Assembly: GCF_900110775.1 (NCBI RefSeq)
Contig: NZ_FOEP01000008.1
Coordinates: 62,001-126,000, forward strand
Origin: Thalassovita taeanensis
GTDB lineage: Bacteria; Pseudomonadota; Alphaproteobacteria; Rhodobacterales; Rhodobacteraceae
Direction: 5' to 3'
DNA: 64,000 nt
Shown here: positions 33,213 to 41,938 of the stretch, piece after piece
How the letters are laid out: each line of letters opens with the position of its first letter
Numbering within the stretch: the stretch's first letter is position 1
Translations under genes and position numbers: made by a program
Notes under the pieces: generated by a model
Told to the model about the DNA's origin: nothing
The model's input: only the letters and a program-made list of their open reading frames with translations
The model's database searches: none

Positions 33213-33984
33213 GTCTGGTCTCCAGTGTTCGGTTGCAAGGCCACCACGTGAGTGTGGAGGCATGGCCGAATGCCTGGTTTCCGAATCTGCCCGGGTCAGG
33301 GACGGCGCAGCCGCCGGCTTGCCGGGCGCAAAAGTTTTCCGCGCGCAGCACCCGACACATGCGCGCGCTCGCGCACGGGACCGCCCCGCGCCACTGGCAC
33401 CAACCTCGCCGAAAAGTTTTGCGATCCTTGACGCGGGCTGATTTGGGGGCCATCCGGAGGATATGCTTCCGCATTCATGTGTGTGTGTTTTGACGGTAGG
33501 TTTGCCCGACCCGAGCAGGCAAACGGCCTGACCGGACGCGGGAGACGGATGAAGCGGCGGGATCGTTTTGCCCCGCAAAACAGACCAGAGCGCAATCCGG
33601 CGGAGCGGCCGGGGAGTGACGTGCTCGCGAGGCGGGCAAACCGGGATGCCGGGTGCGACGCCGCGGTGAGGCCGCATGGCCGAATGCGCGACGGACCGAA
33701 GGGCCGTTCTCCCCTGCGACACGCGAAGCCGAGCTGGGGAGGCCGCAAGGCTTAGCCCAAGGTTGATGTGCTGGCGACGCCGCTGCCGACTATACGGATT
33801 ACTTGTCCAAGCATTCGACGTGATGGGCGGGAAGTCGTCATTCACAGCTAGTGCAAGCCGAAAAAGCTCCACTTCAAAAGCCGTCATTGGTGCGCTTGCG
33901 GCCCTAATGCGCCGAACACCTTGGTGAGCGATGATTCATGGATGATTTACCCGGCTGAACAACTAATCTAGCTTCACCCTAGAA
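33213..33984. other. Gene-less region upstream of the SIR2-HerA-RT operon
   Basis: No gene with protein-like composition was found in about 770 bp. There is an imperfect inverted repeat (33327-33339 with 33409-33421, 12 of 13 bp) around AAAAGTTTT cores, and a direct repeat GCATGGCCGAATGC at 33260-33273 and 33674-33687. The last ~200 bp shift to lower GC, marking the edge of the inserted defence operon. Confidence 0.5.
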
Positions 33985-35361
33985 TTGCATTCTAAGGTGG
34001 AAGACTTGAAGAACTTTTGGGATGGAGAGCTGGTAGGAAAAAAGGAGTTGCTGCGCCTGTTGACGCGCGACGGCAAGTGGCTGCGCTGGGAGGGTGAGAA
34101 GGAAGACCCGGACGACCCCAGCAAGAAACCCAAGGCCGGATGCAAGGATCAGGTCGAAGAGGCTCTGTTGGCGGCGCTGCATTCAACCAATGTCGTGGTG
34201 CTGTTGGGGTCTGGGGCGTCCTTCTCGGCCAAGAACGAAGGCGGGCCGAATGCGCCGGGGATGGGCGATCTGTGGCATGCTGTGCGAGATGCCGTTTCCG
34301 AAGGAAATTTGGTCGACCACAAAGAGTTTGACGATCTCGCAAAGAAAGTAATGGGTGGCCTGCCGCAGAACGACAGCGAGGGGAAGCAGAAGGCCGGAGA
34401 TATCGAAAGCCTGTTGAGCCTCTGCAAAATGCAAATTGAGCTGCTCAATATTCGGGCGAAAAACGACCCTGATTTCGCTGATGGGCCTTGGTTGGATGAG
34501 CTGATCGAGTTTGTTCGCGTTGCTGAGAACACGATCTTGGGCAAGGTAGGTTTTGTTGGCGCGGGCACGGATTTGCCCGCGCAATTGGCATTCTTGAAGA
34601 AGTTCGCCCGCCGATCTCCGGAAAAGCCCAGAGTGAAGCTGTTCACCACGAATTACGATCTGTGTGTTGAGACGGCAGGTCTACGTCTCGGTGTCGTGCT
34701 GATCGACGGTTTTTCCCACAGTGCCGAACAGCGGTTCAACCGTGATCACTTCGACCATGACATCGTGCGGCGAGCCGCATCGGGCACGAAGGCCGACTAC
34801 CTCGACGGCGTGTTTCACCTCTACAAGCTGCACGGGTCAGTGGATTGGCGGCGACGTTCCGATGAAGTCGTTATCCGAAGCGTCGATGCCCCCGGCGAGG
34901 ACCGCAAGCCAGTCCTGATCTATCCTCGGTCTTCGAAATATCAGGAAGCATTCGGAAGCCCCTATCTCGACATGTTCGCGGCCTTGCAGGCAGCGTTGCG
35001 GGAACCCGATACAACGTTGATCGTCTCAGGCTTCGGGTTTGCTGATGATCACATCAGCGCCCCGATCTGGTCAGCCATCGAAACGAACCTGTCGCTTCGC
35101 CTTGTGCTTTGTGATCGTGGGTTCGTAGAGCACCAAAAGCTCTTCGATGAAGACGTGCAGGAAATTGACCTCGATCTAGGTGGACAACGCCACTACCAAA
35201 GCAAGATTGCGCGTCTTGTGCAGCAGGGCGATACGCGCATCACTATGCTGAACGGTCGTTTCGAAGACCTTGCCGATGCTCTCCCAATGATATCGGGCAA
35301 GACGGATCGCCAGCTCTTGCGGGATCGGCTTGAGAAGCTGCGCGAGGGCGATGGCGCATGA
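33985..35361 (+). CDS. SIR2-like domain protein of a SIR2-HerA-RT operon
   Basis: This protein is 458 residues from TTG 33985 (GTG 33997 is an alternative). It has the SIR2/TIR-SIR2 defence NADase motifs: GSGAS at 75-79, TTNYD at 221-225, LHGS at 282-285 and GFGFADDHI later. Defence SIR2 proteins degrade NAD+ on infection. The ~65 residues before the SIR2 core are helical and charged. It overlaps the HerA gene by four bases. GC content is lower than in the flanking backbone. Confidence 0.88.
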   Translation: MHSKVEDLKNFWDGELVGKKELLRLLTRDGKWLRWEGEKEDPDDPSKKPKAGCKDQVEEALLAALHSTNVVVLLGSGASFSAKNEGGPNAPGMGDLWHAVRDAVSEGNLVDHKEFDDLAKKVMGGLPQNDSEGKQKAGDIESLLSLCKMQIELLNIRAKNDPDFADGPWLDELIEFVRVAENTILGKVGFVGAGTDLPAQLAFLKKFARRSPEKPRVKLFTTNYDLCVETAGLRLGVVLIDGFSHSAEQRFNRDHFDHDIVRRAASGTKADYLDGVFHLYKLHGSVDWRRRSDEVVIRSVDAPGEDRKPVLIYPRSSKYQEAFGSPYLDMFAALQAALREPDTTLIVSGFGFADDHISAPIWSAIETNLSLRLVLCDRGFVEHQKLFDEDVQEIDLDLGGQRHYQSKIARLVQQGDTRITMLNGRFEDLADALPMISGKTDRQLLRDRLEKLREGDGA

Positions 35362-37169
35362 GCGAGCTTGCCTCCCTGATCGACCCGTCGAAGCGCATCG
35401 GAACGGTCACACGGGTGACGGCCAGTGCTGTAGAACTCACCTTGCCGAATGCACTTGCAGCCCTCGGGCGGCGTGGACTGGCAAAGGGTTCAGTTGGTGA
35501 TTTCGTGTTTGTCGATTGCGATCGCTCAGCGATCTTGGGACGCGTGACGGAGGTTGGCATTCCAGACAGGCAACGAAACGTCCTTGAGCACCAGATCGAA
35601 ACCGATCCCACGGTAGAGCCGCAGGGGCGTGTTCAATTGTTGGCGACCGTCAGCAAGACCACTCGGAAAGTGACGCGCGGTATCAACACGCAGCCAAGGG
35701 TCGGTGATGGAGTCTACCTCGCAGAAGGCGGAGCGTTGTCCAATTCCATCAAGGATGCCTTGGAAGGCGATATGAAGGGAGACAGTGCACCGTTGCTCGT
35801 CGAGCTGGGGAACCTATCTGGGCTGGATGATGCCGCCCTCAGCATTCCGCCGGAGAAATTGTTCGGTCGTCATTGCGGAGTATTTGGTGCGACAGGCGGG
35901 GGGAAGAGCTGGACAGTGTCCCGCCTCGTCAATGAGATCGTGCGTATAGGTGGCAAGTGTATTCTGTTCGATCCAACGGGAGAGTTCGCAGGAAAGGTAG
36001 CCACCGCACGGGAGTTTGAGTTCTCAAATGACCAAGCCGCTGAAGGCCGCTTGGCGCGGTTTCCGAGTGAGAAGCTGTCCGAGCTTGACTTGAACGCCCT
36101 GCTCAGACCAACCGGGCAAAGCCAAGGCCCCACTCTTCGCAGTGCGATTATCAGCTTGAGACTGGCTCGACTGCTGTTGGCAGACCCAGTGCGGTTTCCG
36201 CAGCATGCCGTCGAAGGCAGCGATGCTCTTCGAATAGAAGTTCAACACAACGACCAAACAGTCGGCTTCATCCACCTTGACGAGAACAGAACTGTTTCGA
36301 AAGCAAACCAACAGAGGAAACCGCTTGGTCGCGCTCAGCTGATGCTAGCCGATCAGTTGGCGGCAGATGACTGTGACTTCGATCTCAAAGTGCTTTCCAA
36401 CCAAATTGGCAAAGAGTGTTTGTTCCCGGCTAACACGGACGGCACATTTGGCGGGGTGGACCCGAAGCAAGTAGGTTACAACAATACCTTGGTTATTCGG
36501 ATCGAGACGCTTTTGAACTCTCCTGATATGTCATGCTTTTTTTCTCAAGAAGGCTTGGATATATGCGAAGAAATCGAGGGGTTTCTTGATGATCCAGATG
36601 CGAGGGCTTTGGTGCTTTCATTCGAAAACGTGAGCTTTAAGCACAATGCGCGTGAGTTGCTACTGAACGCTATTGGACGCTATCTGCTTGGCATCGCACG
36701 GCAGGGGCGTTTTCGACAAAATCCGCTTGTTTGCTTCTTGGATGAAGCTCACCAGTTTATTGGCCGGTCTGTCGGCGATGACCAGAATAGCGTTAACCTC
36801 GATGCCTTTGGCCTCATCGCCAAGGAAGGCAGGAAGTACGGACTGACCACCGTTGTCGCGACGCAGCGTCCCAGAGATGTGCCACAGGATGTTCTCAGTC
36901 AACTTGGAACCCTCTTTGTACATCGGCTAACCAATGAGCGAGACCGGGAAACCATTGAAAGGGCATGCGGTGATCTTGATCGCAGCGCCGCCGCCTTTAT
37001 CCCATCTCTATCACAAGGCGAGGCGATCATTGTCGGCCCCGATTTACCCGCACCGTTGCCGATCATGATGAGCAAACCCGAAAAAGGTCAGCAACCAGAA
37101 AGCCACGGCCCGAAGTATCAGAAATTTTGGGGCAAAACCGAAGCAGCCCCATTGACCGAAGATTTTTGA
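35358..37169 (+). CDS. HerA-like hexameric ATPase
   Basis: This 603-residue protein has an N-terminal HAS-barrel-like domain (about 10-115), then a FtsK/HerA ATPase core with Walker A GATGGGKS at 177-184, Walker B VCFLDEAHQF, sensor motif VVATQRPRDVP and an arginine-finger-like NERDRETIERA. SIR2-HerA pairs are known two-gene antiphage systems in which HerA assembles with the SIR2 protein. It is followed 21 bp later by a reverse transcriptase gene on the same strand. Confidence 0.9.
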   Translation: MSELASLIDPSKRIGTVTRVTASAVELTLPNALAALGRRGLAKGSVGDFVFVDCDRSAILGRVTEVGIPDRQRNVLEHQIETDPTVEPQGRVQLLATVSKTTRKVTRGINTQPRVGDGVYLAEGGALSNSIKDALEGDMKGDSAPLLVELGNLSGLDDAALSIPPEKLFGRHCGVFGATGGGKSWTVSRLVNEIVRIGGKCILFDPTGEFAGKVATAREFEFSNDQAAEGRLARFPSEKLSELDLNALLRPTGQSQGPTLRSAIISLRLARLLLADPVRFPQHAVEGSDALRIEVQHNDQTVGFIHLDENRTVSKANQQRKPLGRAQLMLADQLAADDCDFDLKVLSNQIGKECLFPANTDGTFGGVDPKQVGYNNTLVIRIETLLNSPDMSCFFSQEGLDICEEIEGFLDDPDARALVLSFENVSFKHNARELLLNAIGRYLLGIARQGRFRQNPLVCFLDEAHQFIGRSVGDDQNSVNLDAFGLIAKEGRKYGLTTVVATQRPRDVPQDVLSQLGTLFVHRLTNERDRETIERACGDLDRSAAAFIPSLSQGEAIIVGPDLPAPLPIMMSKPEKGQQPESHGPKYQKFWGKTEAAPLTEDF

Positions 37170-37190
37170 TCAAAATAGTAGGAAGTATTG

Positions 37191-38654
37191 ATGTTCGATT
37201 TCTACTCAGCTGACTATCGTCGAATGCTTTTCCCGATGTCGACAAACCGCTACTTGATCGAAAATGGTCAAGCCGAGATTGCCGAGTTTTTGAATCGTTG
37301 CCTTGATCCCGATCAGGAATCTTTTTCATTCCGTTCGCAAACCAGGGTTTATGCCGGCAAGCCCGGTTTTCACCTGAGGCGAACCGTTAAACTGGACCCT
37401 GTGGCGGAGTATTTTATTTACGATCTCGTCTTACGAAATAGAACCCGCTTCAGAGCGCCCTACCACGAGCACAAGAAGCATTTTGGCTACCGCTTTCAAG
37501 ATGGTGAGCCACTCAATCCTTCGGGATCATATCGAGGATATAAGGGGGCCATTGCTGCGTATCGAGATCAATTCAGATACAGCTTGAGCTTCGATGTCGC
37601 TGCTTATTTCAACTCAGTTTACCACCATGACCTCGTTTCTTGGTTGTCCAGAACCGGAGCATCCGAACAGGATTACCAGGCGTTTGGTCAGTTTCTTCGG
37701 GAAATAAACACGGGGCGGTCAGTCGATTGTCTGCCACAGGGCATTTACCCAACGAAAATGATAGGCAATGATTTTCTCCGTTTTGTCGAACAGTTTCACG
37801 GATTGCGCAGCAATGCGGTTGTTAGATTTATGGACGATTTTGTACTTTTCTCCGACTCGCGGCGTGATCTTCGTCATGACTTCATTACGATCCAGCGCTT
37901 GTTGGGTGAGAAAGGCCTTTCACTGAATCCAAACAAAACCAGTGACGGCGTGCGGGAGAACGTTGAACTTGAGGATGCGATCGAAGACGTAAGGATACAG
38001 CTACTCCAAAGACGGCGTGTAGTTATCACCGACTATGATGGTATTCCCGATGAAGAGGTCGAAGTCGAGCAGGATTTGTCGGATGAAGAAATGGGTTTTC
38101 TGCGAGGCCTACTACAACAAGATGATATCGAAGAAGAGGACGCAGAGCTCGTGCTGGCGTTGATGGCAGAGCATGCCGAAGAAGCGATTGAACGTCTTGC
38201 AGACATAGCGCGTCGCTTCCCACACCTATTCAAGAATATTCACTCATTTTGCCGTGAGGCGGAAGACGAGGAAGCCATAGCCGCATTCGTCTTGGAACTA
38301 CTTCGTGACAATGACGCGATGATCTACGAGTTCCAGCTTTTTTGGCTGACCCACATTCTTGAAGATCGGCTTCTGAACACCAATTCAGCGGCAGAGATCA
38401 TAGACAGGCTGAACAATCATCCAAACGCCACATCGATCTCCAGAGCTAAACTCCTCGAAATACCCGACTTGAGGTACGGATTAGTAGAGCTTCGCGACGC
38501 CCATTTGGGTGCTGGGCAATCCGATTGGTTGTCCTGGTCTAGCGCGGTCGGCCACAGAGGATTGAATAGAATCGACCGCCGTCACAGATTGGGTTACTTT
38601 GCCAAAGCTTCAAACTACAACAAGCTTGTGTTTGACATAGTGTCGAAGGATTGA
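37191..38654 (+). CDS. Reverse transcriptase of the SIR2-HerA operon (UG/Abi-like)
   Basis: From the ATG at 37191, with AGGAAG five bases upstream, this is 487 residues. RT motifs: motif A SFDVAAYF (Asp near 135), LPQG near 182, and catalytic RFMDDF near 213-218 (FMDD in place of the common YADD), then LNPNKT. There is no maturase or retron-type C-terminus. After ~280 comes a very acidic stretch (PDEEVEVEQDLSDEE) and a long helical C-terminal part, as in defence RTs of the UG/Abi groups. It is the most AT-rich gene here. Confidence 0.85.
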   Translation: MFDFYSADYRRMLFPMSTNRYLIENGQAEIAEFLNRCLDPDQESFSFRSQTRVYAGKPGFHLRRTVKLDPVAEYFIYDLVLRNRTRFRAPYHEHKKHFGYRFQDGEPLNPSGSYRGYKGAIAAYRDQFRYSLSFDVAAYFNSVYHHDLVSWLSRTGASEQDYQAFGQFLREINTGRSVDCLPQGIYPTKMIGNDFLRFVEQFHGLRSNAVVRFMDDFVLFSDSRRDLRHDFITIQRLLGEKGLSLNPNKTSDGVRENVELEDAIEDVRIQLLQRRRVVITDYDGIPDEEVEVEQDLSDEEMGFLRGLLQQDDIEEEDAELVLALMAEHAEEAIERLADIARRFPHLFKNIHSFCREAEDEEAIAAFVLELLRDNDAMIYEFQLFWLTHILEDRLLNTNSAAEIIDRLNNHPNATSISRAKLLEIPDLRYGLVELRDAHLGAGQSDWLSWSSAVGHRGLNRIDRRHRLGYFAKASNYNKLVFDIVSKD

Positions 38655-38797
38655 GTGGGCCTTTAGGGTTCGCCTGAATTTTTGATATTGTCAGTATTAC
38701 CGAATTTTGCACAGCGTCCGCTCTGGTGAAGCTGCGTCGCAGCACCTGACTAAATCGGCAAAGTCCGCTACGGACCGACCACGTCGGGCGTACTGCT

Positions 38798-39397
38798 TCA
38801 TTCCAGATCGACGTCGCCCAAGCGTGGCGCATGGACATGCGTCCGGACAAGGACTGCAGCGGCCGCGCCCGCGATGGCGCCGAAGAGATGCGCCTCCCAC
38901 GAGACGCCGGATTGGCCCGGAAGAACGCCCCAGAGAATGGAGCCATAGAGGACACCGACCACCAGTGCCGCGCCTAGCGTGATCAGCGAGCGATCCACGA
39001 GGCCGCGCACCACGAGGAAGCCGAACCAGCCGAAGACCAGCCCTGACGCTCCGATATGAATGGCCGAGCTGCCGAACAGCCACACGAGACCGCCGCCGAA
39101 GCCGATCACCACGGCGTTCACCGGCAGCAAGACTCGCGTGGTTGTTGCCACCAGCAGTCCACCCATCACCAGCAGCGGCGGCGTATTGGCCATCAGGTGC
39201 GCGAAGCTCCCATGCAGGAGGGGCATCGCGATGATGCCATCCAACCCACCGAAATACCGCGGGATCAGCCCGAACGCCGGGTTCAGGCCGTAGCCGGTGA
39301 TCCAATTGATGACCTGGACCGCCCAGAGCAGGGCGACAAAGGCGGCAAGCGCCGCAGCGCGCCGAAAAAAAGCGCGCATGTGATCCCGGTTCATCAT
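38798..39397 (-). CDS. Rhomboid-family intramembrane serine protease
   Basis: From the ATG at 39397 this is 199 residues with six hydrophobic helices, the active-site GASG in [12 protein letters not shown] and the partner histidine in [28 protein letters not shown] is the conserved second-helix block. It cleaves membrane proteins within the bilayer. The downstream 140 bp to the reverse transcriptase gene hold no gene; the two converge. Confidence 0.9.
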   Translation of the reverse strand: MMNRDHMRAFFRRAAALAAFVALLWAVQVINWITGYGLNPAFGLIPRYFGGLDGIIAMPLLHGSFAHLMANTPPLLVMGGLLVATTTRVLLPVNAVVIGFGGGLVWLFGSSAIHIGASGLVFGWFGFLVVRGLVDRSLITLGAALVVGVLYGSILWGVLPGQSGVSWEAHLFGAIAGAAAAVLVRTHVHAPRLGDVDLE

Positions 39398-39527
39398 GGC
39401 GGCGACAGTAGACGTCTCCGCAAGCCCTTCAACGGCTTTCGCGCGCTGCACAGGATGCCACCTCCAGGAAGGGGGGTTTGAGGCGGCCAACCTCGGTACG
39501 GCTCAAGCCAAGAGAATGGCTTCGATC

Positions 39528-40064
39528 TTACACGGTGTTCCCCGGCCGCAGCGGCATGATTTCACGCTCGGGACGCTTCAGGGCTTCGGCGTATTTGCGC
39601 GCATTGTCATCGATCGTGTTGTGCCAAAGCTTCGAGACGAAGGCCCGGGCGTCTTGGACCGTCATGTCTTTCAGCGAAGAGGACCGCGCCATGAAAAGCT
39701 CATCTTCGCTGATCGCAGCGGCGTTATGCATGGCGTCCGCGTAAAACGAAGGGTCGTTCAGGACCTGCTCGCTCAGCGGCATCCGCGCAAGGTTCTCTTC
39801 CGGGATCGCCATGAAGACCGTGTCCTGCAAGTCGGTCAGATAAGCGCGGCGCGACGTGGACACCGACTTTCCCGCCGCCTTGGCGTCTAGATATGCCTGC
39901 CTTGTCCTGTCGAGCTTCGCCCTTGCATGGGTCATGATGACTTCACGCTTTCGGGCGGGTAGCGAAAATCCAGTGCAGCGCTCGATATGAGCAAGGAGTT
40001 CTGCAACCTCTGCCTCAACATCAAAGCTCTCGAACCATGGAACCGTCCCTGATCTAGCCGCCAC
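39528..40064 (-). CDS. Hypothetical soluble protein under transfer-type operator
   Basis: From the GTG at 40064, preceded by GAGGGCGGG, this is 178 residues, largely helical (FDVEAEVAELLAHIERCTGF, then REVIMTHARAKLDRTRQAYL). No family was recognised. A reading extended to 40178 crosses the palindrome at 40082-40106 and was rejected. That palindrome matches sites near T4SS and mobilisation genes, so this protein could be their regulator or a co-regulated factor. Confidence 0.72.
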   Translation of the reverse strand: MAARSGTVPWFESFDVEAEVAELLAHIERCTGFSLPARKREVIMTHARAKLDRTRQAYLDAKAAGKSVSTSRRAYLTDLQDTVFMAIPEENLARMPLSEQVLNDPSFYADAMHNAAAISEDELFMARSSSLKDMTVQDARAFVSKLWHNTIDDNARKYAEALKRPEREIMPLRPGNTV

Positions 40065-40081
40065 GCGCCCGCCCTCGATAT

Positions 40082-40106
40082 TGCGATAATATATTATTGT
40101 ATCGCA
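40082..40106. promoter_or_regulatory. Shared AT-rich site D, palindromic form
   Basis: TGCGATA (40082-40088) and TATCGCA (40100-40106) flank an 11-bp AT-rich centre. Read from 40081 the sequence TTGCGATAATATATTATTG matches the sites at 7174, 9265 and 31035. It is 18 bp upstream of the start codon at 40064 and is the only copy that is a full dyad. Confidence 0.55.
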
Positions 40107-40154
40107 TTTACACCAGATCGCAAGCGGGTGACGTCCTTCACGCAAACGGACATG

Positions 40155-40190
40155 GAAAAAGGGGAACCGTGGTCCCACGGCTCCCCTTTC
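40155..40190 (-). terminator. Intrinsic terminator of the backbone gene run
   Basis: AAAGGGG and CCCCTTT at 40158-40164 and 40083+6 to 40189 enclose CCGTGG/CCACGG (40167-40172, 40175-40180), giving a long stem. On the minus strand it is followed by TTTTTCC. It lies about 30 bp after the stop of the DUF736 gene. Confidence 0.85.
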
Positions 40191-40219
40191 GGTTCAGATT
40201 GTATTCTCTCACGCACTGG

Positions 40220-40948
40220 TCACGCGACCAGCGACAGCCCCGCGCCCGCGTCCTGCGGCTGCTCACCGCTGTCGATGAACGGGATGATCGAGAAGGTCTG
40301 CCCGCCGCGCTGTTCTTCGTTCTGCACGGCGTTGACGCGCAGGTCGCCATCGGGCGTGTTGATCAGAAGCGACAGGTAGTCATTGCCCGTGCGGCTGCTT
40401 TTGGCCATCCACGCCGAGCCGACGCGGATCGGTGTGCCCCGGGGCGAGCTGACCTCGATGCGGTAATCGGGGTGGGTCTTCTCGGATTTGTAGCTGTTTT
40501 CGATCAGCATGAACTCCAGATCGAACATCATGTTGGCGATGTAGCCGGTGAAGGCGTTGTCAGCGTCCATGGCGGTGAGCTCGCCCGAGATCGAGCCGGA
40601 TTTCATCAGGCCGTTCGAGACCAGCGGGATGATCTCGAATGCGCCGCTCTGGGCGGCGCGCGCCTCTTTCGTCTGCACCGCGTTGACCCGGAACGGGCCG
40701 AGGCCGACATCGATCTGCATCGAGATGTAGGGGTTGCCGCTGGTATTGCCGGTCTCGTTCCAGGCCGTGCCGATGCGCACCTTGCGGCCTGATTTGTTGA
40801 CTGCCGTCACGTCAAAATCCGGGCTGCGTTCGGACATCTTTGCCCGCGCCTCCAACTGGATGGCGATGTCAAAACGCGTCGAGTGGATCATGCCGGTGTA
40901 CTGAGCGGCTGCGGTCTCGACATTGCGGGTGAGGGTTCCTGCGAACAT
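40220..40948 (-). CDS. DUF736 tandem-domain plasmid protein
   Basis: From the ATG at 40948 this is 242 residues with two related strand-rich halves. The first has FDVTAVNKSGRKVRIGTAW and LGPFRVNAVQ; the second has YRIEVSSPRGTPIRVGSAW and DLRVNAVQ. This is a tandem DUF736, common on alphaproteobacterial plasmids and conjugative elements; function is unknown. It is the last gene of the minus-strand backbone run. Confidence 0.85.
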   Translation of the reverse strand: MFAGTLTRNVETAAAQYTGMIHSTRFDIAIQLEARAKMSERSPDFDVTAVNKSGRKVRIGTAWNETGNTSGNPYISMQIDVGLGPFRVNAVQTKEARAAQSGAFEIIPLVSNGLMKSGSISGELTAMDADNAFTGYIANMMFDLEFMLIENSYKSEKTHPDYRIEVSSPRGTPIRVGSAWMAKSSRTGNDYLSLLINTPDGDLRVNAVQNEEQRGGQTFSIIPFIDSGEQPQDAGAGLSLVA

Positions 40949-41072
40949 GGGATGGTTCCTTTTGGATTGGCCGGTGCCTGACGTTCTTGCCAACGCATCC
41001 GGGATTGCTTTCTCGACCCCTCTTGGGATCACAAATCAGAAAGCCTGCTTTCCTTTCAGCCCCGCCCACTGG

Positions 41073-41375
41073 TCAGAGCTGCCGTCCGAGTGGGAATGCC
41101 CCCGCGCCTCCGGGTGCTGCGCCCCTCCCCTGTCCGTCTGGTCTTGATTGGCTGCTCGGATTTTCAACGCTGTCCTCCGACCGCGCGATGAAGAACTCCA
41201 CCTCTTTTCCGTTCAACCCGTGCCCGCCCCGGTCGGTCAGACCGATGCAGCTGCCGTTCGGCACATAGGTGATCAGGTACTGCCCAAGCCGGTCCTTGTG
41301 GACAACGTAGCCGGTATTGGCCCAATGCACGGTCTGGCCGGCATCGACGGCCGCCTTGATGGCTTCGAGTGTCAT
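41073..41375 (-). CDS. Conserved small plasmid protein
   Basis: From the ATG at 41375 this is 100 residues: LEAIKAAVDAGQTVHWANTG, then YVVHKDRLGQYLITYVPNG, and a low-complexity Gly/Pro/Arg tail. Function is unknown. I recall the pattern in Rhodobacterales plasmids, but no domain name can be given with confidence. Confidence 0.72.
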   Translation of the reverse strand: MTLEAIKAAVDAGQTVHWANTGYVVHKDRLGQYLITYVPNGSCIGLTDRGGHGLNGKEVEFFIARSEDSVENPSSQSRPDGQGRGAAPGGAGAFPLGRQL

Positions 41376-41414
41376 GCGATCCTCCTCAAGAAGAATGGTG
41401 GGGAAACGACGCAA

Positions 41415-41440
41415 GAAGCCCGATCTTCCAACCGGGCTTC
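41415..41440 (-). terminator. Hairpin terminator upstream of the 41375 gene
   Basis: GAAGCCCG (41415-41422) and CGGGCTTC (41433-41440) form a perfect 8-bp stem, with a weak T-rich tail (TTCTTG) on the minus strand. It lies 36 bp after the stop of the gene at 41476-41937. Confidence 0.65.
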
Positions 41441-41475
41441 CATGCAGTATTCGTTTGGCAAACGGCCAAGAGCTG

Positions 41476-41937
41476 TCAGGCGCTTTGCGTGGCTTGCGTC
41501 GCGCGCGACGCCATCCAATCCTTCAGGCCAAGAACCGTTCTTCCGGCGGCGACCTCGGAGGCCCAGGCAACCCTTGGGTCGCCGCAGGGCTCATTGCCGA
41601 CATGCCGGTCGATGTGGCCATTTGCCATCCATGGCTCGGGCTGGATCCGTCGAAGCCAGTCCGCCATGCTCGGAATGCGGCCCTGACAGTCTTCGCGGAC
41701 ATGCTGCTCGCCGATCCAGCGCACGGGGATCTCTCGACCTGCGCTATTGGTCAGGGTCAGGCCGAAGACACGTTCGGCCTCGAACAGGCCTTGAGCGTGG
41801 TGGCGCATGGCTCGGTGCGTGAAGAGCGCGAGATGCTCTTTCGAGGCGTCAAACCAATCGTGCACAGCCTGATAGTCAGACGGCACCCCGCCGAATTTCC
41901 GGGCCGAGCTTTCGGCATGATGAAGCGGATGCGCCAT
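41476..41937 (-). CDS. Conserved plasmid protein (DUF6915-like)
   Basis: From the ATG at 41937 this is 153 residues. It opens MAHPLHHAESSARKFGG and has a helix with HDWFDASKEHLALFTHRAMRH, a histidine-rich set that may bind metal, followed by GEQHVREDCQGRIPSMADWL. I believe it belongs to DUF6915, function unknown; the name is from memory. It starts one base before the preceding gene's stop region and is co-transcribed with it. Confidence 0.7.
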   Translation of the reverse strand: MAHPLHHAESSARKFGGVPSDYQAVHDWFDASKEHLALFTHRAMRHHAQGLFEAERVFGLTLTNSAGREIPVRWIGEQHVREDCQGRIPSMADWLRRIQPEPWMANGHIDRHVGNEPCGDPRVAWASEVAAGRTVLGLKDWMASRATQATQSA

Positions 41938-41938
41938 C

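Noticed and set aside
33213-33887. N-terminal extension of the DUF2493 gene
   Set aside because: The extra ~225 codons are arginine- and proline-rich with no family features, and the ATG at 33212 starts a protein-like sequence.
37191-38654. Retron or diversity-generating retroelement
   Set aside because: There is no msr-msd space before the RT, no template/variable repeat pair nearby, and no accessory variability determinant.
37191-38654. Group II intron-encoded protein
   Set aside because: There is no maturase domain, no intron ends around the gene, and it is fused transcriptionally to HerA.
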